From: RH2-MAG17b sp035945515
GTDB lineage: Bacteria; Acidobacteriota; Terriglobia; UBA7540
NCBI GenBank assembly: GCA_035945515.1
Contig: DASZAE010000032.1
Location: 62,001-126,000 of the forward strand
DNA length: 64,000 nt
Reading direction: 5' to 3'
This document shows positions 26,103-35,187 of this stretch, piece by piece (positions within the stretch are counted from its first letter, which is position 1; every line of letters begins with the position of its first letter). The notes beneath the pieces are model-generated. The model ran no database searches. It saw only the letters and a program-made list of their open reading frames with translations, and had not been told where the DNA came from. The translations under genes were made by a program, and so were the position numbers.

Positions 26103-27032
26103 TCAGGAGGGATCGTCGGGTTCTACGAGCGGCAGCGATGCCTGGAGGGCGGCGGTCGGCGTGGCAGTGATGATCAGCGTCAAGTCGGGATACTCTTTAA
26201 CTAACGATTCAGGAACATGGACGGCGTGTCCCGTCACGAGAGCGATCAATTGCAGCCCATTGGCGACGGCCTTTCCACGGGCGTGATTGTTGGTGATGAC
26301 GAAGGTGATCTTGCTTTGTCGAGCAATATGCCGGATGCGGTCAATCCAGGGGTCTAATTCTTCCATTCCATAAAGATAGTTGTAACGCTGGCCCGGATTC
26401 TCGTTCGACGCAAACCATTCCTTTTAGTTTCGCCCGTGCAGCCGTACATAACCGACAGCCGCCGTGACGTTCTCGGTCGGTTTGATCGACCGGCCGATCA
26501 CCGGCTGGTCGATGTTGCAGAACCCGACGCCGAACTCGGTGAGCATTTCGAGGATCTCGGGCTTATTCCATGAGCTATGGCGAACTTCGAGGACCAGAGG
26601 ATATTCGCGGAACCGCCTGCAAAGATCGGCAAGATACTGGCGATTTTCAGGATCGTTTTTGAATGACCACGGAAACTGCAACAACAACGCTCCCAGTCGT
26701 TTGGTTTCAGCCAGCGGCGCAATGCCTTCCTTGAATGTGCGCTCGTCTTCCGGCGTCGCACTCCGATCGTGCGTAAAGCCCTGCCATAGCTTGGCGGTGA
26801 ATATGAAGTTCTGATTGTGCTCAACCTGCCTGATCCATTCCTTCATCACTCCGGGCCGCAGTGGGTTATAGAAGCTGGTGTTGATCTCTACTGTGTCAAA
26901 GAACTGTGCCAGATATTCCAGTTCATGGAAGCCTCGCGGCTTGCGTTTGGGATAGACAATCCCTCGCCAATCGGGATAGGACCAACCTGCCGGGCCGATG
27001 CGAATAACGGCTTGCGAGGGAGCGTCCGCCAT
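26103..27032 (-). pseudogene. DUF72 TIM-barrel protein with one premature stop
   Basis: The N-terminal 202 residues (IRIGPAGWSYPDWRG at the start, LEVRHSSW near 155) and the C-terminal part (WIDRIRHIARQ, FVITNNHARGKAVANGLQL) are in the same frame, separated only by TAA at 26424-26426 in the conserved GYVRLHGRN-x-KEWF motif. Relatives usually have Tyr there. So one base change separates this from a complete 309-aa DUF72 protein, a YecE-like barrel of unknown activity. True nonsense, recoding or sequence error cannot be told apart here. Confidence 0.85.
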
Positions 27033-27046
27033 AATGTGAGTTTAGC

Positions 27047-29282
27047 TCAGGATCGGCGGAATAGAAGCTGCGAAGGACTCGAATCTTTTAGAAAGTGACG
27101 GAGATGCAGTGGGGAAGCAAGGGAGTGCGCGAAGTGGGTGAAAGGTTGGAATGCCTTCTCCAGCGCATCCTGGTAGACGGTTACGTCGTAACCTCTCCAG
27201 GCTTCCCACAGAGTCCAGGCACGCACTCGGTCATCAAATAGTTTGGAGTGGACATCGGTGACGATGAACTGAATGTTCTCACCCGGACGTAATTCAACGC
27301 CGGCGCGGTCGAGCTGCCGGGCAACAATCGCCGTCAGATTATTTTTCTGATAATCCTTAGGGGAGCGAGTCAGCCGTCTACTTATGACCAGTTCTTCAGG
27401 CGCGACACTGCACTCAATCAGCCGGGCAAGGCATTGCTCATAGACCTCGCGCGCCTCGGCGAGCTTCGCGTGGTACGATTCGAAATCGACTGCCTCACTG
27501 AGAATGGCGAGCACTTGGCGCTGCATCCGGGCGACCAAGGGCGGCGTGTCATGACGGCGGCATTCGAGGCCCCTGATCTTAAGTTCTCCGCTTTGGGATA
27601 CTGCGAAAAAGCGGTTGGGCACCGGAATCTCAGCGTCCTGCTTTGACGGCAGGAAAACAAGGTAGCGATAGACAGCTTCGACGGCCAGCGGCAGGCTGGT
27701 CTTTGCCTCGATCTGGCGGGCGAGCCGTTCGTACTCTTTGGTCCTCGCATCAGGTTTCTGAACGTAGAGCGAATCCACTAAAGCATGGAGCACCCGGTAA
27801 CCGGAGGCTTCCGCCGTCTCCTTCGCCACCAGTAACTTCTCACGCGCCATTGCATTGATAGCCTCATGAGCTTCGATCTTGCCGAACCGGGCATTCTTAT
27901 AACCTGTATAGCCGAAGCAGCACACTAAAAGCCACTTCAGCGCATCGCGGCGCAGCTTGTATTGTGCTGCACTTTGGGGATCATCTCTGGCTTGCTGTTT
28001 GTAGATTTGACGCTTTTCAATCAGCCGCTCCACCACCCGGCTGGTAATCCCCCGCCGGCGCTGGCAGACGCGGTAGCCAAGCTCGGGGATTCGCGGTGCA
28101 TCAGGGCAGCAGCCGCAATTGATAGTTTCGGGCGAGATATTGAATCTCGCCATGATGCTCGGATACTCGCTGATAAAGTCGAGTTCGGCAACGTTTTCAA
28201 AGAAGCCCGGACGCGGGGCAAAGACCAAGCCGCCTCGATCTGCGGCCAGAAGCTCATCGGGATGCTTGGGATTCTCGGGCTCGGCCTTCTGTTCGGGAAT
28301 CAGCGTTCCGTCCTTATAGGCCAGCTCCATCTGCATGTAGGAAATGCCCGTTCCGGTGGTGGTCCGAGCGGCGTATTGAATGGGAAGTTTGGTTACGCGC
28401 GCCAGCTCCCACAAGCCGTCTAGCTCGCACTGCTCGGCAATAAAAGAATTCTGGGTGTCAATATGAAGCCTGCCCAAGAGGGTGCTGGCGCTTTCCTTGA
28501 ACAAGATGCGCCCGTAGCTCATATAACTTCGTGCGGCGCTTCGCTGGACGGACGCCTTATCGCGGCTGAGGGAAAGGTGAATCTTCCGTCCGGCTGCTTG
28601 CCGGAGCAGTAAGGGTAACAGCACCGAGTCGCCCCAGTCGCTCAGAATGATGTCAGGATCATGCACACGAAGTAGGCGCTCGAAGCCATCCGCAACAGGT
28701 TCATCCGCGTCCTGCAACACCCGCCACTCTCCGTCGATGCCAATCTCGACTGCGCTTTGGCGGGTTCACCCGGCTGAGGCCTTCCAGTCGAATCTGCATG
28801 ATTCGCAGAGGCGGCAGATCATAAGTTGTGGACCACTCATCGTCATCGCAGACAAGCGAACGGATTTCGCCGGTGTCGTTCATCTCGATGCTGACATACG
28901 CCAGCGGAAAAACCCCTTTCTCCCAACAATAGACAGATGCAAGCATCAAGTCGGAATTGTAAAGCCGGAAGCTGGCGTCAAATCGTCGAACAAAGCGGGA
29001 AAGAGTTGGAAATAACAGCAAGTGATGAACGGCCACGCGCAGCACCCGCAGCGGCTTTCCGTCCCAGATGTTGGCGCGTTCGGTGAGGGTGCAACGGGCT
29101 GGAAATCTGGCCTCAAGCGTCTGCGCCAGGCGGGAAAGCCGAGTCTCCGGTCCCTGGACGTAAAAGCAGGGTTGGAATGACGGGTCAATCAGACGATGCC
29201 GTTTCCCGTTCGTTTCGATCAGCCACAACGCCATCCCCTCGCGGCGCGGGTAAAGGTCGAGAATCCATCCACTGTGTTTCAA
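27047..29282 (-). pseudogene. Family B DNA polymerase, split by a frameshift
   Basis: The N-terminal part (TTG start 29282, TAGGAG upstream) and the C-terminal 557-aa frame join at 28755-28770, where a 1-base shift occurs. The polymerase domain is clear: motif A at D181 of the C-terminal frame (DFISEYPSIMARFNIS), motif B K262 to Y271 (KWLLVCCFGY) and motif C D316 (LVDSLYV). Motif C keeps only the second Asp of the usual DTDS. Exonuclease motifs are not recognisable (SDWGDS at the Exo II position), so proofreading is doubtful. It would copy the element, perhaps with the encoded clamp. Repairing one base would give about 740 residues. Confidence 0.8.
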
Positions 29283-29532
29283 GATTAACTCCTAGACGCA
29301 CCTCGATGGCACGGAGCCGAATTTCGTGGTTAAGCCCGATGGCCACGTTGATCGCGTCCATGGGATTCACGGGGAACTGGTAAGTGCATGCTTGAGAGAA
29401 CAGGCGAACCCGATTGAACATGGATTCAAAATAGACGCGCTCCTCCTGGCGAAGGGCGCGGCCAAAGACGCGCTGCCAGGACTGAAGCTCTTGTTCAATC
29501 AAGTCTCGAAATGTTGCGACCGTTCGCCCCAT
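29185..29532 (-). CDS. Conserved small protein upstream of PolB
   Basis: 115 aa. It starts GRTVATFRDLIEQELQSWQRV, a pattern I know from short helical plasmid and archaeal proteins of unknown function next to polymerases or ATPases. The last 30 residues overlap the polymerase start by 98 bases in another frame and look poorly conserved, so the natural end may be earlier. Part of the same minus-strand operon as the RecA-like gene and PolB. Confidence 0.6.
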   Translation of the reverse strand: MGRTVATFRDLIEQELQSWQRVFGRALRQEERVYFESMFNRVRLFSQACTYQFPVNPMDAINVAIGLNHEIRLRAIEVRLGVNLETQWMDSRPLPAPRGDGVVADRNERETASSD

Positions 29533-30265
29533 CGTTTGTCTCCCTTAATTCCCCGGCGCCACAATCCCCTTCAGTGCGTTTGGCCAACGCTGGCGTGCTG
29601 TGTTCTCCGGCGCCGTGTTGCTCATCTTGCATCCTGCGCGGCACGGTGCGCTGCCGACGGAATTGAGGTTGAAGTGACAAGGTAGGCTTCCCTTGTTCGT
29701 CATGATCGAACTTCCAGACCTCAGTCGCTGCCAACCTCGTTCGATCGGTGAAATTCCTCCGCGAGTAAGCCGCCGTGAAATCTACGGATGAAGAAAAAAC
29801 TGCAACAGCGAGGGATAGCTGAGGGCGCGATGACCATTGGCTGAGGTCTCGGAGCGCACGCTCGAATGCAACGCGCGCGTCCCAGTCAGGAGTATCCTGG
29901 TCGAGATAAAGCGCCGGAAAAGCGGTCACCATCAAGACCTGAGCGGGAAAACTGGCAACGAATTGCGGAACGCGGGCAATCAGTTCGGCAAGCTGAAAAC
30001 AGGTGAATGCCCGTGCAATCTGAACGGAGCGGCAGAACTGCTCAAAGGAAATGCCAGACTGCCGGGCGAGTCTTGCCATCAGATGAGGACTGGCGGAATT
30101 CGCGCCGTCCAGAAACAGAATGCGTCGTCCCTTCCGAATCAGACCCGGCAAAAAGTAATGGCTCAGCCGAAGCGCTTCCCGGTTGCCCTCAAAGAGTGCG
30201 AATCCGCGCACGGGTAAGGACCAAGGTTTTCGTAAAGGTGTCGCTGGTACTGTAAAAAATCCCAT
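29495..30265 (-). CDS. RecA-superfamily-like ATPase without a Walker A
   Basis: 257 aa from the ATG at 30265 (GAAAGGGAAATT upstream). Its core has RecA-fold strands (RRILFLDGANSAS, then FPAQVLMVTAFP) and helices between them, as in RecA/Rad51-like proteins paired with PolB on mobile elements. The position of the P-loop reads ALFEGNREALRLSHY and has no GxxxxGK[ST], so ATP hydrolysis is unlikely. It may act as a polymerase or recombinase cofactor. The last 60 residues are Gln/Arg-rich and disordered. First gene of a three-gene minus-strand operon. Confidence 0.6.
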   Translation of the reverse strand: MGFFTVPATPLRKPWSLPVRGFALFEGNREALRLSHYFLPGLIRKGRRILFLDGANSASPHLMARLARQSGISFEQFCRSVQIARAFTCFQLAELIARVPQFVASFPAQVLMVTAFPALYLDQDTPDWDARVAFERALRDLSQWSSRPQLSLAVAVFSSSVDFTAAYSRRNFTDRTRLAATEVWKFDHDEQGKPTLSLQPQFRRQRTVPRRMQDEQHGAGEHSTPALAKRTEGDCGAGELRETNDGANGRNISRLD

Positions 30266-30578
30266 AATTTCCCTTTCCCCTTCCTTCCAAACCATAGGCG
30301 AATAAAAAGCGAATGTCAAGACAAGATCACCTGTCTGGCGCGAGGAAGCTCAGCGAAGGCATTTAGATTCTGCGACTTATTAGGCCGCCTCAAGGTCCGC
30401 CTCTTCCGTTGCGAGTATTACAAAGCAAAATGAGCACGGTTGCAGTTGGGAGTAACAGGCCAGGACGCGGATCCAAAGAAGGCGGTTGACGGCCGAATTG
30501 ACGTCCCACGTCTGACGATGGATAGGGCGATTCATCACTGTGTTGTCCTTCAAATTGTTTCGAAAGGAAGTGAATTCC
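30266..30578. promoter_or_regulatory. Divergent promoter region
   Basis: 313 bases between two diverging operons (RecA-like/PolB to the left, RDF/nuclease to the right), so both promoters should lie here. No gene is evident; frames on each strand are short and lack sites. AAAGGAAG at 30561-30568 is the ribosome-binding site of the rightward gene. Confidence 0.5.
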
Positions 30579-32021
30579 ATGATCATCGGTGTAACTCACG
30601 ACTCCGGTGGCCGCGTGATCCAGCGGTTGTCGGTTTCAACCAAGCTTGCCATCGGCTTGCCGCCGAATGGCGACCGCAATTATCCCACCAAGCTCGACCA
30701 CTTTGTTTTTTTGCGCAAAAAGAGAACGACCAAGGGTGTTGAGTGGGAACTTGACCCGGAGTTAACGGAGCACTACGGCAAGGGCTGCCGCGAAGTCCGT
30801 ATCGTGCTGATTGACGACGATGTGGAGAACATTTTTCCCACTTCCTACGCCTGGTGGACAGCGGTGGAGAGGAAGTGCTGGGGTGATGGAACGTCGGCAA
30901 CCCGCCGCACTCCCGAAAAGCCCGGCGGGCAGCCCTGGACGCCGTGCGGTAGCGGCTGCCCGGAATTAGCTTCTGGCCTTTGCAAGCCGAGCGGCGACCT
31001 GCGTTTTGTCCTCGCGGACTTTCCAAGACTGGGAAGCGTCTGCCGGATTCACACCAGTTCCTACCGGTCGATCCGGCAGATTCATTCGGCTCTTCAGGAG
31101 ATTCAGGGCTTTACGGGAGGTCGCCTCGCCGGGCTCACGGCGAAGCTGGTGGTCCGGCCTGAGGAAGCAGCCTATTTCGACGCCAAGGACAACCGCAAGA
31201 AATCTACCACCATCTGGGCACTGAGCCTGGAGGTGGATGGCGCAGACATGCAGAAGCTGGTTTCAAACCTCACCGAGAACGCCCGCGTGTTTGCCGAGAC
31301 ACGGAAGCTGTTGGGCGGTGGGCGGGTGATCGAGGTAGTTGAAGACGAGGAGGAGCAGGCTCCTGAGCTGGCGAAGGAGTTTTACCTGCCGGCCTCCGCT
31401 ACATCCTCGCCTGGCGGGGTTACAGGCGCTGCGAGAGTCAGCGATTCCGTGAATGGGCCTGACCATTCGCACGACACCCTTCCGCCCGCTCCCTTAATTG
31501 ACAAGCCGTCGACGAAACCTCCGCTCCGCGAACCGCAGCGAAGGGCGGCGCAAACGAGCGCCCAGGGAAGTGGCGCGGCAAAACAGGCGAATCTGCAGGC
31601 ACCGGCTGGCGCTGCTGAAGGCGATCAGGTCAACGCGATCGCCGGCGACTCGCGAGGGGATGCGCGTCCGGATACCTCCAGCAACCATCAACCCGCAAAA
31701 CCTCAAAAGCCAACCGGATCAATACCAAAAGGCACGGCGACAACGGGCGATGGACAGCCAAAGGCGAACGTATTTCGCGGCATTGTCGGGCCGCTCGAGC
31801 CGAACGAGTCGGGTAACACTTTGCGCCATAGCAGCAGCGGCGTTGACTACGTGGTGTTTAACATTTCGCAGAAAGGCTCGGCGGCCACGGTTTATTGCAA
31901 CCGCCCGGAAATGCTGCCGGAGATTGCTCAGCGCCAGGGTCGAGAAGCGACCGCTCAAGTTGCGCTGATCGGCAACAACGGCCACTCATATTGCGTGCTC
32001 GATCATTTTGTGGAGGGCTGA
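30579..32021 (+). CDS. Recombination directionality factor-like protein (Gp3/phiC31 RDF type)
   Basis: 480 aa from the ATG at 30579. Residues 15-245 match phage RDF proteins that switch large serine integrases to excision: PTKLDHFVF, REVRIVLIDDDVENIFPTSY, a Cys cluster (KCWGDG, TPCGSGCPELASGLCKPSG), FPRLGSVCRIHTSSYRSI and GGRLAGLTAKLVVRPE. A long Ala/Pro/Ser-rich disordered stretch (about 275-400) leads to a small C-terminal domain (about 405-480). Some such proteins also take part in replication. No intact serine integrase is in the window; only a remnant is seen at 59.1-59.9 kb. Confidence 0.8.
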   Translation: MIIGVTHDSGGRVIQRLSVSTKLAIGLPPNGDRNYPTKLDHFVFLRKKRTTKGVEWELDPELTEHYGKGCREVRIVLIDDDVENIFPTSYAWWTAVERKCWGDGTSATRRTPEKPGGQPWTPCGSGCPELASGLCKPSGDLRFVLADFPRLGSVCRIHTSSYRSIRQIHSALQEIQGFTGGRLAGLTAKLVVRPEEAAYFDAKDNRKKSTTIWALSLEVDGADMQKLVSNLTENARVFAETRKLLGGGRVIEVVEDEEEQAPELAKEFYLPASATSSPGGVTGAARVSDSVNGPDHSHDTLPPAPLIDKPSTKPPLREPQRRAAQTSAQGSGAAKQANLQAPAGAAEGDQVNAIAGDSRGDARPDTSSNHQPAKPQKPTGSIPKGTATTGDGQPKANVFRGIVGPLEPNESGNTLRHSSSGVDYVVFNISQKGSAATVYCNRPEMLPEIAQRQGREATAQVALIGNNGHSYCVLDHFVEG

Positions 32022-32025
32022 GACT

Positions 32026-32679
32026 GTGGCTATCGAATTTAACTTCGATTCACAACGGCACCTCTATCTTGTTCATGGGCGGCCCGTGCCTAGCGTGACA
32101 CAGGTGCTCCATGCGTCCGGCCTTGCGGCTGATTATTCGACCGTTGATGCGGAGACTCTGGAGCGCAAGCGTGTCATCGGGGAATATGTACACAAAGCCA
32201 CACAATACCTGGATGAGGGAAGCCTCGACTACGAAAGCGTAGACCCATCGCTTCAAGGATACCTCGCCGCTTACGAGGCTTTTCTGAGAGAGTCCGGCTT
32301 CAAGCCCCAACTTATCGAGCAGCGGTTGGTCGGGCGCGTGAGCGGAATGCTGTGCGGTGGCACCGTCGATCGTGTCGGGGTGATGGCCGGCAAGTTGTGG
32401 ATTATTGACCTCAAGTGCATCGACCGGCTCTATCCCAGTTTCGCCATTCAAACTGCTGGCTACGAATTAATCTTGCCGAAACCAGTTGTTCCACCCTTCA
32501 GGTACACCCGCGCCGTGCTGCAACTGAGGCATGACGGTTCGTATAAGCTCAGCCCATCCTATGAAGATGCGGCGGACCTCGATATCTTTCGCGCCGCACT
32601 CGCCCTCACGGTATGGAAGATCAACCATGGCTGGGCGATTGAGACGGGCGCCTGGTCAGAAGTAGACGAAGCGGCATAG
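32026..32679 (+). CDS. PD-(D/E)XK nuclease, exonuclease/RecB-like
   Basis: 217 aa from GTG 32026, with GGAGG 9 bases upstream. Nuclease motifs in order: an N-terminal helix GEYVHKATQYLDEG, then G-x-VDRVGV, IIDLKC (D and K of PD-(D/E)XK, about 121-126) and QTAGYE (Gln of the RecB-type motif). This is the layout of Cas4/lambda-exonuclease-like enzymes that resect DNA for recombination. It follows the RDF gene with a 4-base gap, and a coiled-coil protein comes next, like a phage recombination module. Confidence 0.85.
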   Translation: MAIEFNFDSQRHLYLVHGRPVPSVTQVLHASGLAADYSTVDAETLERKRVIGEYVHKATQYLDEGSLDYESVDPSLQGYLAAYEAFLRESGFKPQLIEQRLVGRVSGMLCGGTVDRVGVMAGKLWIIDLKCIDRLYPSFAIQTAGYELILPKPVVPPFRYTRAVLQLRHDGSYKLSPSYEDAADLDIFRAALALTVWKINHGWAIETGAWSEVDEAA

Positions 32680-32703
32680 CAGTTATCCGAGGAGGATTCA
32701 CCA

Positions 32704-33555
32704 ATGGCAACCGAAACGGCTTTAACCCTGATCAGCCCGCCTGATCTGAGGCTGCCGGAAACCGAGGAGACGAATCTATCGGCCCTGGTTGAGAAGAAGA
32801 TCGAGGAGACGAAGACGCTCACCATGGTTTCAACCGATAAGCAGTTCGAGGCTGCCGGCGAGGAGCTGAAAGCGATCGCGCAATTGCGGTCGCACCTCGA
32901 GCGCGCCATCAGGCCTTACATCACCTTCTGGCATCAGGGCCACAAGACGCATACGCAACTCCTGGCGACGCTCGACGGGCCGCTCGAAGCCCGGGAACGG
33001 TCGATCAAACAGGGTCTATCCCGGTACCAGCGGGAGAAGGAGGAAGCACGACGCCGGGAAGAAGAGCGGCTGCGGCGGGAAACGGAAGAGCTGCGTCGCA
33101 GGCTGGAAGAGGAAGATCGCATGCGGAAGGAAATAGAAGCTGAGGCGGCCAGACGGAAGCTCGAAGAAGAGGCGCTGGCTGAAGCGGCCGCCCGCGAAGC
33201 CGAAGGCGATCACGAAACGGCAGAGTTAATTCTTGAGCACGCGGTTGAGCAAACGGAAGCTCTGCCCGAGCCTGAGCCTCAGGTTCCAATCGTGCTGGTA
33301 GCACCTGTTATCCAGGCGGTCACGCCTAAGGTGCGCGGTGTCGCTTTCCGCGAAGTACCGAGATGGCGCATGCGGTGCGGGCATGAGCGGGCCGATGACC
33401 CGAATTGTGCGACCTGCCGCTGTGTTCCGCGGGAGTATCTGGTGCTCGATCCGAAACGGGTGCAGGCGCGGATCAACGGTTTCGGGGTCAATGCTAACAT
33501 CCCTGGTATTGAAGTTTGGATGGAGTGTCAAACAAGCATTCGCCGGAAACCGTGA
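32704..33555 (+). CDS. Coiled-coil protein of phage recombination-type operon
   Basis: 283 aa; ATG follows CGAGGAGG. Residues 100-175 are a long, highly charged coiled coil (repeated REE, RRR and LEE heptads), followed by a Pro-rich stretch and a C-terminal domain with a Cys/His set (RCGHERADDPNCATCRC) that may bind zinc. It resembles DUF1351-like proteins encoded with phage exonucleases and annealing factors. The precise role is unknown; operon position suggests help in strand annealing or single-strand binding. Confidence 0.65.
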   Translation: MATETALTLISPPDLRLPETEETNLSALVEKKIEETKTLTMVSTDKQFEAAGEELKAIAQLRSHLERAIRPYITFWHQGHKTHTQLLATLDGPLEARERSIKQGLSRYQREKEEARRREEERLRRETEELRRRLEEEDRMRKEIEAEAARRKLEEEALAEAAAREAEGDHETAELILEHAVEQTEALPEPEPQVPIVLVAPVIQAVTPKVRGVAFREVPRWRMRCGHERADDPNCATCRCVPREYLVLDPKRVQARINGFGVNANIPGIEVWMECQTSIRRKP

Positions 33556-33661
33556 TGGGAACTTGCAGGTGAAGGAATGCGCTTCAGTCACATCGCCCGC
33601 CCCGAGCATGGCTGGCTTTGCCACGTGTTTCGCCCGGTCGGGTCTTACACAGCAGCAGGTT

Positions 33662-34072
33662 CTAACAGAGAAGGTCGATACCAGCCTTTTGAGCGGCGGT
33701 TCGCATCTTGCTGTCGAGGGTCGCCAGCGGCAGGTTGCGGCGGAGCGCTAGTTCAAAATATGCGGCATCATAAGCCGTCAGCCCCGACTGGCGAGCCGCT
33801 GCAATCAGGGCAGAGGGTGTCGTAGGACCGACTTCAAGGAACGCAGCGAGGCGTTCAATATCGCTGATATGTCCTGAGACAGTCTGCATCGATGCCCGGC
33901 CACTCCGTTCCACCGTTATGAGAGCATTCGAGACTTCGTAGTACCAGAGCTCAGGGACAATGCCAATCGTTCCTGACTGGAGGAGGTGTAAGACGCGCTG
34001 GGCTATGCGCGGCGTTGGTGTATCGACCATCCAACCGATCGCCGTCGAAGCGTCCAGGACCAGGTACTTCAA
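33662..34072 (-). CDS. vapC: VapC-type PIN-domain toxin
   Basis: 136 aa PIN domain with the acidic residues in place: D8 (LVLDASTAIGW), E43 or E46 (PELWYYEVSNAL), D100 (LTAYDAAYFELA) and D118 (LATLDSKMRTAA). VapC proteins cleave tRNA or rRNA. It overlaps the antitoxin stop by four bases (ATGA), the usual VapBC arrangement. The module lies just upstream of, and divergent from, the PRTRC operon. Confidence 0.92.
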   Translation of the reverse strand: MKYLVLDASTAIGWMVDTPTPRIAQRVLHLLQSGTIGIVPELWYYEVSNALITVERSGRASMQTVSGHISDIERLAAFLEVGPTTPSALIAAARQSGLTAYDAAYFELALRRNLPLATLDSKMRTAAQKAGIDLLC

Positions 34073-34308
34073 CGGCGCCGCCCCTCATCGATCAAATCCT
34101 TGACTGTGACCCCCTTGGAAAGTTTGATCCGGGGACGGCTCGTGATGGAGTCAAAAATCTCCTTCAGGGTCCGCTCGCGTTCTGCGGGCATCGGAAGCAA
34201 ACGCGCCTGCCCTTTTCCGCGGCGCGTGATGATGATCTCTTCGCCCCGGGACGCTCGCTCAACCAGTTGCGAGAGCTTCTGTTTAGCCTCGAATATCCCC
34301 ACCGTCAT
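34069..34308 (-). CDS. vapB: Phd/YefM-type antitoxin (VapB role)
   Basis: 79 aa. N-terminal DNA-binding motif typical of Phd/YefM: VGIFEAKQKLSQLVERASRGEEIIITRRGK, followed by a C-terminal toxin-binding tail (LSKGVTVKDLIDEG). It would repress its own promoter, which lies in 34309-34517, and neutralise the adjacent PIN toxin. Intact. Confidence 0.92.
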   Translation of the reverse strand: MTVGIFEAKQKLSQLVERASRGEEIIITRRGKGQARLLPMPAERERTLKEIFDSITSRPRIKLSKGVTVKDLIDEGRRR

Positions 34309-34517
34309 GGGCCCCGCACCTCCTAGACAGATAAAAACCTAACAAGATGATCTTACTATCCAGATTCGTGGCACGTCAACCACGTCCAGTTTCCACGCTC
34401 GCTAAGTGCGCGGGCGGCCTTCCGACCGAACCTTCGCGCCTCAAAAGGGGACATGCGATCTATTTACTACTACTATCCACCGGAATTTTATCCATATCCC
34501 AACCAGGAGGAACCTTC

Positions 34518-34982
34518 ATGTTTACCAAGCTCATGCCGCTGCTCGCGGGGCGTACCGTGCTCATCACGATCACCCGCGAGAGCGACAGCGCCATTCACGC
34601 TACGGTTGTGCCGAAGCGTATTAAAGAAAGTGACAATCCAGCCCTTTCAACTCCGCTGACGGTTACGGGCACGCCGGAAGAACTCGACCGCGAACTTCCG
34701 CGAGTGCTCACCGAATACATTGAGACTCACCAGCGGCTTTCAACCACGCTGGCGCAAGCCAAAGCGGAGATGGAAGCCACGGCCAAAGCCGCACAGGAAG
34801 AGGCGAAACGCAAGAGCGATGAACGCCGGAAGGCGAAAAGCCCTTCGTCAGCCGCTCCTGCTTTAGCGGAAGCCGCGACTCCGGCTAAGACCGAGCTGGC
34901 CCCGCCTCCAAGCACCAACCTGTTTGGCGGCACGGCTGCTCAGGCTGACCAATCTCAACCAGGAGGAAAATTATGTCTGTGA
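34518..34982 (+). CDS. PRTRC system protein E
   Basis: 154 aa from the ATG at 34518 (CCAGGAGG upstream); the in-frame extension to 34347 is non-coding. Conserved first 75 residues: FTKLMPLLAGRTVLITI, a VVPKR motif and LTVTGTPEELDRELP, as in PRTRC_E. A charged coiled-coil segment (residues 80-115) and a Pro/Ala-rich tail follow. Its last codons overlap the ubiquitin-like gene. Function unknown; it heads the cassette. Confidence 0.85.
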   Translation: MFTKLMPLLAGRTVLITITRESDSAIHATVVPKRIKESDNPALSTPLTVTGTPEELDRELPRVLTEYIETHQRLSTTLAQAKAEMEATAKAAQEEAKRKSDERRKAKSPSSAAPALAEAATPAKTELAPPPSTNLFGGTAAQADQSQPGGKLCL

Positions 34983-35182
34983 ACGTCACCCCATGCCCGC
35001 GGGTGTTTTCTTATGCCGGACTCACGCTGCCCGATCCTAACGTCACGCTCTCGCCAGAAGAGGTGAAGGCAATTTACGCGGGCCAATATCCGGAACTTGC
35101 TACCGCCGCCATCAATGGCCCTGAGGCTATCGGTGACAAGCTGCGGTACGAGTTCGTGCGTGCAGTAGGGTCCAAAGGGTAG
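34973..35182 (+). CDS. PRTRC system protein C, ubiquitin-like (Prok_Ub)
   Basis: 69 aa. It matches the PRTRC_C/Prok_Ub family: a start with PRVFSYAGLTLPDP, a central LSPEEVKAIYAGQYPELATA, then a terminal strand and the ending RAVGSKG. The C-terminal Gly is exposed as expected for a protein activated by an E1. AGGAGG sits 7 bases before the ATG, inside the end of PRTRC_E. It is likely adenylated by the ThiF gene downstream and passed to protein B. Substrates are unknown. Confidence 0.85.
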   Translation: MSVNVTPCPRVFSYAGLTLPDPNVTLSPEEVKAIYAGQYPELATAAINGPEAIGDKLRYEFVRAVGSKG

Positions 35183-35187
35183 CTCTA

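Noticed and set aside
15603..26426. Stop-to-Tyr recoding as a genetic-code change
   Set aside because: Only two cases have Tyr expected. Many other genes in the window end normally at TAG or TAA, and the IstB lesion (TGA in a Gly context) shows that ordinary decay or error is present.
32934..33304. Ser/Arg-rich minus-strand frames opposite the coiled-coil gene
   Set aside because: Low-complexity mirror of the charged coiled coil, a typical shadow.
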